From positions 1 to 13,445 of the forward strand of contig NZ_JBFJTH010000103.1 in assembly GCF_041625495.1 (NCBI RefSeq): DNA of 13,445 nucleotides. Reading direction: 5' to 3'. Under the pieces are notes generated by a model. The model saw only the letters and a list, made by a program, of their open reading frames with translations, was not told where the DNA came from and made no database searches. Below, piece by piece: positions 1-7,177 of this stretch. The position numbers and the translations under genes are program-made. The DNA is from Litorivivens sp041625495. Lineage in GTDB: Bacteria; Pseudomonadota; Gammaproteobacteria; Pseudomonadales; Spongiibacteraceae. How positions within the stretch are numbered: the first letter of the stretch is position 1; the number at the start of each line of letters is the position of its first letter.

Positions 1-23
1 GGGAGTGGGGCCGGGGGTGAGGG
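1..23. repeat. G-rich intergenic repeat-like fragment at the window edge
   Basis: The first 23 bases read as two G-rich blocks, GGGAGTGGGGCC followed by GGGGGTGAGGG. They resemble one arm of the palindromic intergenic repeat (CCCTCACCCC...CTCTCCC type) scattered through many proteobacterial genomes. The other arm would lie outside the window, so its pairing cannot be tested. No U-tract or start signal is associated with it. The rest of 24-182 shows no convincing gene, promoter or terminator. Confidence 0.35.
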
Positions 24-182
24 ACAATACAGCTGACAGCCTTTAAGGAGCACGCTTCTGAAGCCACCCCAAAAGCCCCTCATCCTATCCTTCTAACATT
101 CCAGGTGCGCTATCGGACATCCTATGCTCCAAAAGGATTCCACAGCCTCAACGCAACTATTTCACATTCACCGATTTCAACA

Positions 183-1181
183 TCATCCGGCCTGCCAGTG
201 GCTGACCACGTCCAACATCCGGTTAGCATACCCCCACTCATTGTCGAACCACACCAGCATATTGACCAACTGGCCGCTGACGCGGGTCTGCCCGGCGTCA
301 ACCACCCCGGAGCGCGGATCATGATTGAAATCGCAGCTGGCAAGCGGCTCATTGCTGACACCCAGCAAGCCCTGCAAGCGCGATTCCGACGCCGCCAACA
401 ACGCACGGTTGACCGCATCGGCTGTCACCGGTTTGCGACAGTGTACGGTCATTTCCATGGCAGAGACATTATGCGTTGGGATGCGCAGGGCGCGCGACGC
501 AAACTTTCCGTCCAGCGCTGGCAGTATGCGACCAATGCCTGCCGCCAGACCGGTATCCACCGGAATCATGGACAGACCCGCTGCGCGGGTTTTACGCAGG
601 TCGGTATGATGATATGCATCGAGCACCGGCTGATCATTCATCGCCGAGTGTATCGTAGTGATGGTACCTGACTCGATGCCAAAGCTGCGCTCCAAAACAT
701 CGATAACAGGCACGATGCAGTTAGTGGTGCAGGACGCCGCCGACACAATATGGGTTTCGGGTGTCAGCAGCTCTTCGTTAATACCAAATACTATCGCCGG
801 GATATCCGACTGACCGGGCTGGGACAGCAGGGTATAGCTTGCACCCTGTTCTAGGTGCGCGGCCATATCTGCGTGACTGTCGTAGCTACCGGAGCACTCC
901 AGCACGACATCCACACCGGCCCAGTGCACCTGCTCCAGCGAGTGATGGTGCGTTACCGCAATGCGATCACCCTGCACCACCAGCGACTGGTCCGCTGCCG
1001 CCACCTTGCCCGGGAAGCGACCGTGGGTGCTGTCGTATTTGGTCAGGTGGACAATCGTCGCCAGATCCGCCGGCTCGTTAATCGCCACGATCTGCATCTG
1101 GCTGCGATAGTCAGATTCATAGAGGGCGCGCAGTACGCAGCGCCCAATGCGACCATAACCGTTGATCGCCAGCCTGATCAT
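183..1181 (-). CDS. epd: D-erythrose-4-phosphate dehydrogenase (GAPDH family)
   Basis: NAD-dependent oxidation of erythrose 4-phosphate to 4-phosphoerythronate, the entry step of the DXP-dependent pyridoxal phosphate pathway; cytosolic. The 332-residue protein starts with a Rossmann motif (INGYGRIGR, about residues 6-14) and carries the catalytic SAASCTTNC block with Cys151 and the partner His near 178 (TTIHSAMNDQ). Epd-like rather than glycolytic features are INEPAD where GAPDH usually has ND, and HSAMNDQ in place of HSYTNDQ; the length fits E. coli Epd (about 339). I chose the ATG at 1179-1181 because it overlaps the tkt stop as ATGA, which suggests translational coupling; a TTG four codons upstream is the alternative. 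In enterics epd is followed by pgk; no pgk start is visible in the 182 bases downstream. A GapA paralogue with secondary GAPDH activity is the main alternative. Confidence 0.9.
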   Translation of the reverse strand: MIRLAINGYGRIGRCVLRALYESDYRSQMQIVAINEPADLATIVHLTKYDSTHGRFPGKVAAADQSLVVQGDRIAVTHHHSLEQVHWAGVDVVLECSGSYDSHADMAAHLEQGASYTLLSQPGQSDIPAIVFGINEELLTPETHIVSAASCTTNCIVPVIDVLERSFGIESGTITTIHSAMNDQPVLDAYHHTDLRKTRAAGLSMIPVDTGLAAGIGRILPALDGKFASRALRIPTHNVSAMEMTVHCRKPVTADAVNRALLAASESRLQGLLGVSNEPLASCDFNHDPRSGVVDAGQTRVSGQLVNMLVWFDNEWGYANRMLDVVSHWQAG

Positions 1182-3172
1182 TCTGGCAGGCAATCCTCGA
1201 CCGCAGCCACCACGGCGTCGGCAGTGATATCGAAGTATTCAAACAACTGACCGGCAGGCGCCGATTCACCAAAGGTACTCATACCGACAATGCGACCATC
1301 GAGGCCCACATACTTGTACCAGTAATCCACGTGCGCCGCTTCCACCGCAACGCGGGCCAGCACATGACTGGGCAGTACCGACTCGCGATAAGCCGCATCC
1401 TGCTGCTCAAACACATCGGTCGAGGGCATCGACACCACGCGGATGTTCTTGCCGCTCAGCTTGGCTTTGGCGTCCATGGCAATCTGCACTTCGGAACCGG
1501 TCGCGATAATGATGGCATCGGGCTCTCCGTCACAGTCACTCAACACATAACCGCCCTTGGCGATATTGGCCACCTGCTCGGCACTGCGCTCCTGCGGCGC
1601 CAGCCCCTGACGGGTCAAGGCCATTGAAGTAGGACCATCATTGCGGCTCAGCGCCGCACGCCAGGCCGCCATGGTTTCGGTCACATCACAGGGGCGCCAC
1701 ACGCTCATGTTCGGAATGATGCGCAGAGAAGGTACGTGCTCCACCGGCTGGTGAGTCGGGCCGTCTTCACCCAGACCAATCGAGTCATGGGTCAATACAA
1801 AGATGCTGCGCTGCTTCATGATAGCCGCCATGCGCAGGGCATTGCGGGCGTAATCAGAGAACACCAGAAAGGTGCCTCCATAGGGAATAAAGCCGCCGTG
1901 CAGGGCAACGCCATTCATGATGGCGGCCATGCCAAACTCGCGCACACCATAAGAGATGTAATTGGCACCAGGCTCGCTCGGTGACATCAGGGTACAACCT
2001 TGCCACCAGGTGTTGTTAGAGCCGGTCAGGTCAGCCGAGCCGCCCAGCAGCTCGGGCATAAAGGGACCGAAACCATTCAGGGCCTTTTCTGACGCTTTGC
2101 GGGTGGCGACCTTTTCCATCGCCGCCTGAGCTTCTTCTACCAACGCCTGGGCGCGGGCATCAAAATCTTCAACCAGTTCGCCAGCCATGCGACGCTCGAA
2201 TTCAGCCGCCAGCTCCGGGTAGGCCGCGCGGTAGGCGTCCATCACCTTGTTCCACTCGGCCTCGGCGGTTTCACCTTGGGATTTGGCATCCCACTCGCTG
2301 TAAATATCGGCGGGGATTTCGAAGGGGCCGTGGTTCCAGCCCAGATGCTCGCGTGCGGCCGCAATTTCGTCACCACCCAGCGGTGCGCCGTGCACATCGT
2401 GACCGCCCTGCTTGTTGGGGGCACCAAACCCGATCACGGTGCGGGCACAGATCAAGCTCGGCTTGTCGGTCACGCTTCGGGCTTCTTCAATCGCCTTTTT
2501 AACCGCTTCGGCATCGTGCCCGTCCACGCCGCGCACCACATGCCAGCCGTAGGCTTCAAACCGGCCCGGGGTATCGTCGGTAAACCAGCCTTCCACATCA
2601 CCGTCGATAGAAATGCCGTTGTCATCATAAATGGCAACCAGCTTGCCCAGCCCCAAGGTGCCCGCCAGTGAACAGGCCTCGTGGGAGATACCTTCCATCA
2701 GACAGCCATCGCCGAGGAAGGCGTAAGTGTAGTGATCAACAATCTGGTGACCGTCGCGGTTGAACTGAGCACCCAGCACTTTCTCTGCCAGTGCAAAACC
2801 CACCGCGTTAGTGATGCCCTGACCCAGCGGGCCGGTGGTAGTTTCAACGCCCGGCGCATAACCGTATTCCGGGTGGCCCGGTGTTTTCGCATGAAGCTGG
2901 CGGAAGTTTTTCAAATCGTCGATAGACAGTTCATAGCCGCTAAGGTGCAGCAGCGAATACAGCAGCATGGAACCGTGACCGTTAGACAACACAAAACGGT
3001 CGCGATCCGCCCAGTTCGGGTTGGCCGGGTTGTGCTTGAGAAAGTCACGCCAAAGCACTTCAGCAATATCTGCCATGCCCATCGGTGCGCCGGGGTGGCC
3101 GGAATTGGCCTGTTGAACAGCGTCCATACTGAGAACGCGTATGGCATTGGCGAGATCGCGACGAGAGGGCAT
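1178..3172 (-). CDS. tkt: Transketolase
   Basis: Thiamine-diphosphate enzyme that moves two-carbon ketol units between sugar phosphates in the pentose phosphate pathway, producing among others the erythrose 4-phosphate used by the downstream epd product. The 664 residues match the family length. Visible motifs: SGHPGAPMG with His26, LSNGHGS with His66, a conserved His at about residue 100, PLGQGI near 115, the ThDP/Mg motif GDG at 154-156, the pyrimidine-domain REFGM glutamate, and THDSIGLGEDGPTHQPVEH in the middle domain. The ATG at 3170-3172 is preceded by a GGAG Shine-Dalgarno about nine bases upstream. It is divergent from the HTH-methyltransferase gene, with 190 bases between the two starts, and its stop overlaps the epd start. 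Whether the palindrome in that region also affects tkt is unknown. Identity is secure; which isozyme (tktA or tktB) cannot be told. Confidence 0.97.
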   Translation of the reverse strand: MPSRRDLANAIRVLSMDAVQQANSGHPGAPMGMADIAEVLWRDFLKHNPANPNWADRDRFVLSNGHGSMLLYSLLHLSGYELSIDDLKNFRQLHAKTPGHPEYGYAPGVETTTGPLGQGITNAVGFALAEKVLGAQFNRDGHQIVDHYTYAFLGDGCLMEGISHEACSLAGTLGLGKLVAIYDDNGISIDGDVEGWFTDDTPGRFEAYGWHVVRGVDGHDAEAVKKAIEEARSVTDKPSLICARTVIGFGAPNKQGGHDVHGAPLGGDEIAAAREHLGWNHGPFEIPADIYSEWDAKSQGETAEAEWNKVMDAYRAAYPELAAEFERRMAGELVEDFDARAQALVEEAQAAMEKVATRKASEKALNGFGPFMPELLGGSADLTGSNNTWWQGCTLMSPSEPGANYISYGVREFGMAAIMNGVALHGGFIPYGGTFLVFSDYARNALRMAAIMKQRSIFVLTHDSIGLGEDGPTHQPVEHVPSLRIIPNMSVWRPCDVTETMAAWRAALSRNDGPTSMALTRQGLAPQERSAEQVANIAKGGYVLSDCDGEPDAIIIATGSEVQIAMDAKAKLSGKNIRVVSMPSTDVFEQQDAAYRESVLPSHVLARVAVEAAHVDYWYKYVGLDGRIVGMSTFGESAPAGQLFEYFDITADAVVAAVEDCLPE

Positions 3173-3314
3173 TGAGGGCTCCTGTGATAGAGAAGTGCGG
3201 TTGCCGGAAAAAAAGAGGCGCTATTTTCCCCTACTCGGGCCAATACAGCAAATCGAGCTGAGGCCAGAGCCCCAGCGGGCTGGAGCATCGACCAAAATCC
3301 ATAAAAAAATCCTT

Positions 3315-3334
3315 ATATAAAAATATTTTTATAT
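3315..3334. promoter_or_regulatory. Perfect 20-bp A+T palindrome, candidate operator of the ArsR-type regulator
   Basis: All ten base pairs of ATATAAAAAT / ATTTTTATAT are self-complementary, centred between 3324 and 3325. It lies 28 bases before the start codon of the HTH-methyltransferase gene. A TATATT at 3330-3335 that could be a -10 box overlaps its right arm. ArsR-family dimers typically bind A+T-rich inverted repeats over their own promoters, so autorepression is the simplest reading. The same site sits upstream of divergent tkt. That it is a bound operator is inference. Confidence 0.6.
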
Positions 3335-3362
3335 TGCCGAAGATGCTGGTAAACTCCCCGTC

Positions 3363-4346
3363 ATGACTGAATCCGCCCTGCAGATTAGCAGCGGGCACGA
3401 AACCCGCGATGCCCTGGTAGCCCTACTGAAGGCCGCTGCCGACCAGCTTCGCCTGTCGGTTTTGCGCATCCTGCGGCGGGACACCTTCAGCGTGCAGGAA
3501 CTGAGCCAGATACTGGATGTCAGTCAGCCGGGCATGAGCCACCACCTAAAGCTTCTGGCCACCGCCGGCCTGGTCAGCACCCGTCGCGAAGGCAGCACTA
3601 TTTTTTACCGGCGCGCGCACAAACCGCGCCACCCGGAATTTGCCGAGCTGCAAACGGCCATTCTGAGTAGCGCCGACCTGGTGGTTCTCGACGCGTCAGC
3701 CGAGCGACAACTGGCACTGATTAACGACGCTCGAGCGGAAAGCTCGAAGGCCTTTTTTGAAGAATATGCCGGCGAGTTTCGCCGCCAGCAGGAACAGATC
3801 GTCGCATACGGTCTCTATGGGCCCGCCAGTGCCGAGCTGCTTAGCAGCACCCAGAGTACCGGTGCGCTGGCCGTGGAAGTTGGCCCGGGCGAAGGCGGCT
3901 TTTTACCTGAACTGGCGCGGCGCTATCAGCGGGTCATCGCACTCGACAATGCCAGCGCGATGCTAGACAAATCGCGTCAGAGTGCCGCTGAACAGCAGCT
4001 CGAGAATATCGAGTTTGTGCTGGCCGACACCGCCAGCGCCAATATAAGCCCAGGCAGTGTGGATTGCGTAGCAATCAATATGGTTTTGCACCACGTGCCG
4101 TCGCCGGCAGATATTGTGGCCGACACGGCACGCTGGCTAAAACCGGGCGGCGTGCTGAGCATCACGGATTTATGTCCGCACAATCAGAGCTGGGCCAAAG
4201 AAGCCTGCGGTGATTTGTGGCTGGGATTAGATCCCGACGAATTGACAGACTGGGCCACCGAGGCCGGTCTGGAGGAAGGGCCTGCAGTTTTTCTGGCCCA
4301 GAAAAATGGCTTCAGGGTGCAACTCAGGCAATTCCTGAAACCCTGA
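3363..4346 (+). CDS. ArsR-type HTH regulator fused to a SAM-methyltransferase domain (SahR-like)
   Basis: 327 residues in two parts. Residues about 15-95 form a winged helix-turn-helix of ArsR type (LSVLRILRR, then SVQELSQILDVSQPGMSHHLKLL, then a wing REGSTIFYRR). Residues about 125-327 form a class I methyltransferase fold with motif I VEVGPGEGG (171-179), an acidic residue ending strand 2 (VIALDNA), INMVLHHVPSP as the motif IV-V region, and LKPGGVLSITDL. There is no cysteine in the HTH part, so the metal site of classical ArsR/SmtB sensors is missing. It lies 45 bases upstream of metK on the same strand and ahead of ahcY and metF, so a role as sensor of SAM or SAH controlling the SAM cycle is likely; ArsR-family SahR regulators of methionine metabolism are described in Proteobacteria. 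The start ATG has only a weak Shine-Dalgarno. The architecture is clear, while the ligand and any catalytic activity are inferred. Confidence 0.85.
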   Translation: MTESALQISSGHETRDALVALLKAAADQLRLSVLRILRRDTFSVQELSQILDVSQPGMSHHLKLLATAGLVSTRREGSTIFYRRAHKPRHPEFAELQTAILSSADLVVLDASAERQLALINDARAESSKAFFEEYAGEFRRQQEQIVAYGLYGPASAELLSSTQSTGALAVEVGPGEGGFLPELARRYQRVIALDNASAMLDKSRQSAAEQQLENIEFVLADTASANISPGSVDCVAINMVLHHVPSPADIVADTARWLKPGGVLSITDLCPHNQSWAKEACGDLWLGLDPDELTDWATEAGLEEGPAVFLAQKNGFRVQLRQFLKP

Positions 4347-4391
4347 TTTTAAATTTTGCACATAAAAGTAGCGTCAACTAGAGGAAAAGCT

Positions 4392-5600
4392 ATGTCCGAA
4401 TACGCACTGTTTACCTCAGAGTCCGTCTCTGAAGGTCACCCCGACAAAATGGCAGACCAAATCTCCGATGCGGTACTGGATGCCATCATCGCTCGCGACA
4501 AGCATGCGCGTGTTGCCGTGGAAACGCTGGTAAAAACCGGCATGGCTGTGGTTGCCGGTGAAGTAACCACCTCTTGCTACGTGGATCTCGAAGACATTAT
4601 CCGCGAAGTTATTAACGGCATTGGCTACAACAGTTCAGATGTTGGTTTCGACGGCGCCAGCTGTGCGGTACTCAACGCGATTGGCAAACAGTCTGTAGAT
4701 ATCAACCAAGGTGTCGATCGCGCCAAACCCGAAGACCAAGGCGCTGGCGACCAGGGCCTGATGTTCGGTTACGCCACCAACGAAACCGACGTACTGATGC
4801 CTGCTCCGCTGTTTTACTCCCACCGTCTGGTAGAGCGTCAGGCCTACCTGCGCAAGCACGGTGTACTGCCCTGGCTGCGCCCAGACGCCAAGAGCCAGGT
4901 AACCCTGCGCTATGAAAACGGCAAACCCGCGGCCATTGACGCGATCGTTCTGTCCACTCAGCACAACCCGGAAATCTCACAGAGCGATCTGCGCGAAGCC
5001 GTGATCGAAGAGATCGTCAAACACGTGCTGCCAGCTGAACTGCTGCATGCCGACACCAAATTCCACATCAACCCGACCGGCAACTTCGTCATTGGCGGCC
5101 CCGTGGGTGACTGCGGTGTCACCGGCCGCAAAATCATCGTCGACACTTACGGCGGAATGGCTCGCCACGGTGGCGGCGCATTCTCAGGCAAGGATCCGTC
5201 CAAGGTAGACCGCAGCGCCGCTTACGCAGGCCGTTATGTTGCGAAAAACATTGTTGCGGCTGGTCTTGCTGATCGTTGCGAAATCCAGGTGTCCTACGCT
5301 ATTGGCGTTGCCGAGCCCACATCAGTCTCGATCAACACTTTCGGCACTGGCAAGGTAAGCGAAGATAAGCTGGCCGCCGCTGTGCGTGAGGTCTTCGACC
5401 TGCGCCCATACGGCATAACCAAAATGCTGGACCTGCTGCACCCGATGTATCAGCCCACCGCCGCTTACGGCCACTTTGGTCGCGAGCCTTACGAGCACAC
5501 CTACACCTTTAAGGAAGGCGGTGAAGAGCGCTCCGAAACAGCAACAGCATTCAGCTGGGAAAAAACTGACAAAGCGGATGCACTGAAAGCCGCTCTTTAA
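4392..5600 (+). CDS. metK: S-adenosylmethionine synthetase
   Basis: Makes SAM from methionine and ATP, releasing phosphate and pyrophosphate; a cytosolic homotetramer in the family. The 402-residue protein shows SESVSEGHPDKMADQISDA with the ATP-binding His16, GAGDQGLMFGYA (about 117-128), and the GGGAFSGKDPSKVDRSAAY loop starting near residue 260, which carries the K+/phosphate-binding residues. The ATG at 4392 is preceded by GAGGAAAA at 4381-4388 and gives the usual N-terminus; an in-frame TTG at 4356 would add 12 unrelated residues. The 45-base gap after the regulator gene contains no terminator, so co-transcription is probable. No SAM riboswitch is apparent in that short gap, which favours control through the upstream regulator. 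Confidence 0.98.
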   Translation: MSEYALFTSESVSEGHPDKMADQISDAVLDAIIARDKHARVAVETLVKTGMAVVAGEVTTSCYVDLEDIIREVINGIGYNSSDVGFDGASCAVLNAIGKQSVDINQGVDRAKPEDQGAGDQGLMFGYATNETDVLMPAPLFYSHRLVERQAYLRKHGVLPWLRPDAKSQVTLRYENGKPAAIDAIVLSTQHNPEISQSDLREAVIEEIVKHVLPAELLHADTKFHINPTGNFVIGGPVGDCGVTGRKIIVDTYGGMARHGGGAFSGKDPSKVDRSAAYAGRYVAKNIVAAGLADRCEIQVSYAIGVAEPTSVSINTFGTGKVSEDKLAAAVREVFDLRPYGITKMLDLLHPMYQPTAAYGHFGREPYEHTYTFKEGGEERSETATAFSWEKTDKADALKAAL

Positions 5601-5610
5601 CAATCACAGG

Positions 5611-5689
5611 TAGGAGCCTGCGGCGCAGGCGAATCCCACATTTTTTGCCTGCCGAGCAGCCTCTAGCGAGAGGGGCGCCGCAGGCCAGT
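5611..5689 (+). promoter_or_regulatory. Structured ahcY leader with mutually exclusive stems
   Basis: The leader contains GCCTGC (5616-5621), GCAGGC (5625-5630), GCCTGC (5647-5652) and GCAGGC (5680-5685). State 1 has a local hairpin 5616-5621/5625-5630 with a GGC loop, plus a second stem 5647-5652/5680-5685 enclosing CCTCT-AGCG-AGAGG (5660-5673). State 2 pairs GCCTGCGGCGC (5616-5626) with its exact reverse complement GCGCCGCAGGC (5675-5685), 11 bp, ending four bases before the AGAGGA ribosome site. The first half (TAGGAG-stem-GAATCCCACA) also resembles a Pseudomonas-type REP element, so an inverted REP pair is an alternative. The conserved SAH riboswitch core was not found. Confidence 0.5.
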
Positions 5690-5703
5690 AAGAGGAAACA
5701 GAC

Positions 5704-7095
5704 ATGACTGCTACAGCAGCACAAAGCAACTTCACCGACTACAAAGTCGCCGACATTTCACTGGCCCAGTGGGGTCGCCGCGAAATCGAAATCGCGGAAA
5801 CCGAAATGCCCGCCCTGATGGCCCTGCGCACCAAGTACAAGGCTGACCAGCCTTTGAAAGGCGCCAAAATCATGGGCTGTATTCACATGACCATCCAGAC
5901 TGCGGTTCTGATCGAAACCCTGATCGAACTCGGCGCGGAAGTACGTTGGTCTTCATGCAACATTTTCTCTACTCAGGATCACGCTGCTGCAGCCATAGCC
6001 GCCGCCGGCATCCCCGTTTTTGCCTGGAAAGGTGAAACCGAAGAGGAATTCTGGTGGTGTATCGAGCAAACCATTCTGAGCGAAGGCAAAGAGTGGGACG
6101 CCAATATGATTCTTGACGACGGTGGCGATCTGACCCTGTTGCTGCATGACAAGTATCCCCACATGCTGGACAAGATTCACGGCATTTCAGAAGAAACCAC
6201 CACAGGTGTTCACCGCCTGCTGGAAATGCTGGAAAACGGCACACTGAAAGTACCGGCGATCAACGTTAACGACGCGGTAACCAAGTCGAAAAACGACAAC
6301 AAGTACGGCTGTCGCCACAGCCTGAACGACGCCATTAAGCGCGGCACAGATCACCTGTTATCAGGTAAGAAAGCACTGGTTATTGGCTACGGCGACGTGG
6401 GCAAAGGCTCTGCGGCTTCACTGCGTCAGGAAGGCATGATTGTAAAAGTCACCGAGATCGATCCGATCTGTGCCATGCAAGCCTGCATGGACGGCTATGA
6501 AGTTGTTTCGCCCTACATCGATGGCATCAACGACGGCACCGAAGCCAGCATCGACACCCGCCTGTTGGGCACCACCGATCTGCTGGTAACCACTACCGGT
6601 AACGTCGACGTGTGCGACGCCAATATGCTTAAAGCGCTTAAAACCGGCTGCGTAGTGTGCAACATTGGTCACTTTGACAGCGAAATCGACACCGCCTTCA
6701 TGCGCAAGAACTGGAAGTGGGAAGAAATCAAACCTCAGGTTCACCGCATCGTGCGCGATGAAGCTAGCGGCGACCACCTGATTCTGCTGTCCGAAGGCCG
6801 CTTGGTAAACCTGGGCAACGCCACTGGCCACCCCTCGCGCATCATGGACGGTTCTTTCGCCAACCAAGTTCTCGCCCAGATCTACCTGTGGGAGCGCAAG
6901 TTTGCCGATCTGCCCGCTGCAGAAAAGCAAGCCAACCTGTATGTGAAAGTACTGCCGAAGAAACTGGACGAAGAAGTAGCTGCCGAAATGGTGCGCGGTT
7001 TTGGCGGCGTGATCACCCGCATGACCGACGAGCAGGCCAAGTACATCAACGTACCGGTTGACGGCCCCTACAAGCCCGAAAGCTACAAGTACTAA
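5704..7095 (+). CDS. ahcY: Adenosylhomocysteinase (SAH hydrolase)
   Basis: NAD-dependent, reversible hydrolysis of S-adenosylhomocysteine to adenosine and homocysteine, removing the inhibitory product of all SAM-dependent methylations. The 463-residue length fits the bacterial form that has the roughly 40-residue insertion. Visible motifs: GCIHMTIQTAVLIETL near the N-terminus, SEETTTGVHRL at about 162-172, the Rossmann NAD motif VIGYGDVGKGSA starting near 226, GHPSRIMDGSFANQ, and the family's C-terminal tail DGPYKPESYKY, whose Lys and Tyr reach the cofactor of the neighbouring subunit. The ATG at 5704 follows AGAGGA at 5691-5696. It lies 103 bases after metK, with the structured leader between, and 82 bases before metF. 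A homocysteine-forming step placed between SAM synthesis and methyl-folate supply makes biochemical sense for one operon. Confidence 0.98.
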   Translation: MTATAAQSNFTDYKVADISLAQWGRREIEIAETEMPALMALRTKYKADQPLKGAKIMGCIHMTIQTAVLIETLIELGAEVRWSSCNIFSTQDHAAAAIAAAGIPVFAWKGETEEEFWWCIEQTILSEGKEWDANMILDDGGDLTLLLHDKYPHMLDKIHGISEETTTGVHRLLEMLENGTLKVPAINVNDAVTKSKNDNKYGCRHSLNDAIKRGTDHLLSGKKALVIGYGDVGKGSAASLRQEGMIVKVTEIDPICAMQACMDGYEVVSPYIDGINDGTEASIDTRLLGTTDLLVTTTGNVDVCDANMLKALKTGCVVCNIGHFDSEIDTAFMRKNWKWEEIKPQVHRIVRDEASGDHLILLSEGRLVNLGNATGHPSRIMDGSFANQVLAQIYLWERKFADLPAAEKQANLYVKVLPKKLDEEVAAEMVRGFGGVITRMTDEQAKYINVPVDGPYKPESYKY

Positions 7096-7109
7096 TCTAT
7101 TCGCTCGAA

Positions 7110-7145
7110 GGCAGGCCTCTGCGGCCAAGTTCGCAGAAGCCTGCC
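7110..7145 (+). promoter_or_regulatory. Strong intercistronic hairpin between ahcY and metF
   Basis: GGCAGGC (7110-7116) pairs with GCCTGCC (7139-7145). After one C/A mismatch, TCTGCG (7118-7123) pairs with CGCAGA (7132-7137), leaving an 8-base loop. No T-run follows, so it is unlikely to be an intrinsic terminator. An mRNA-stabilising or processing element, or a translation-level control of metF, is more plausible. Its outer arm reuses the GCAGGC/GCCTGC words of the ahcY leader. Confidence 0.6.
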
Positions 7146-7177
7146 CGACAGGTGAACCAACGTCGAATTCAAACAAT

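Noticed and set aside
1..99. Partial minus-strand reading frame running off the left edge
   Set aside because: A short open frame begins at an ATG near 86-84, but its sequence is the low-complexity translation of a G/C-rich repeat and resembles neither Pgk nor any family I know; no ribosome site.
3363..3660. Metal-sensing ArsR/SmtB repressor
   Set aside because: No cysteine pair occurs in the HTH domain, and the gene lies with SAM-cycle genes, not metal efflux or arsenate reductase genes.
5616..5646. Intrinsic terminator between metK and ahcY
   Set aside because: The hairpin ends at 5630 and the six T begin ten bases later (5641), too far for a standard U-tract; the genes are more likely joined.
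5601..5703. Canonical SAH riboswitch before ahcY
   Set aside because: The position is right, but the conserved core words (GAGGAGCGCTGC and CCAGGCTCG) are absent; only a generic set of stems is visible.
6418..7176. Long open frame antisense to ahcY
   Set aside because: It is opposite a highly conserved gene with biased codons, which often leaves the reverse frame open; the predicted protein has no recognisable domain.
7058..7177. Extended N-terminus of MetF starting inside ahcY
   Set aside because: The extra 40 residues would be encoded by the ahcY 3' end and the hairpin, and MetF proteins begin near the KRYSFEFFPP segment.
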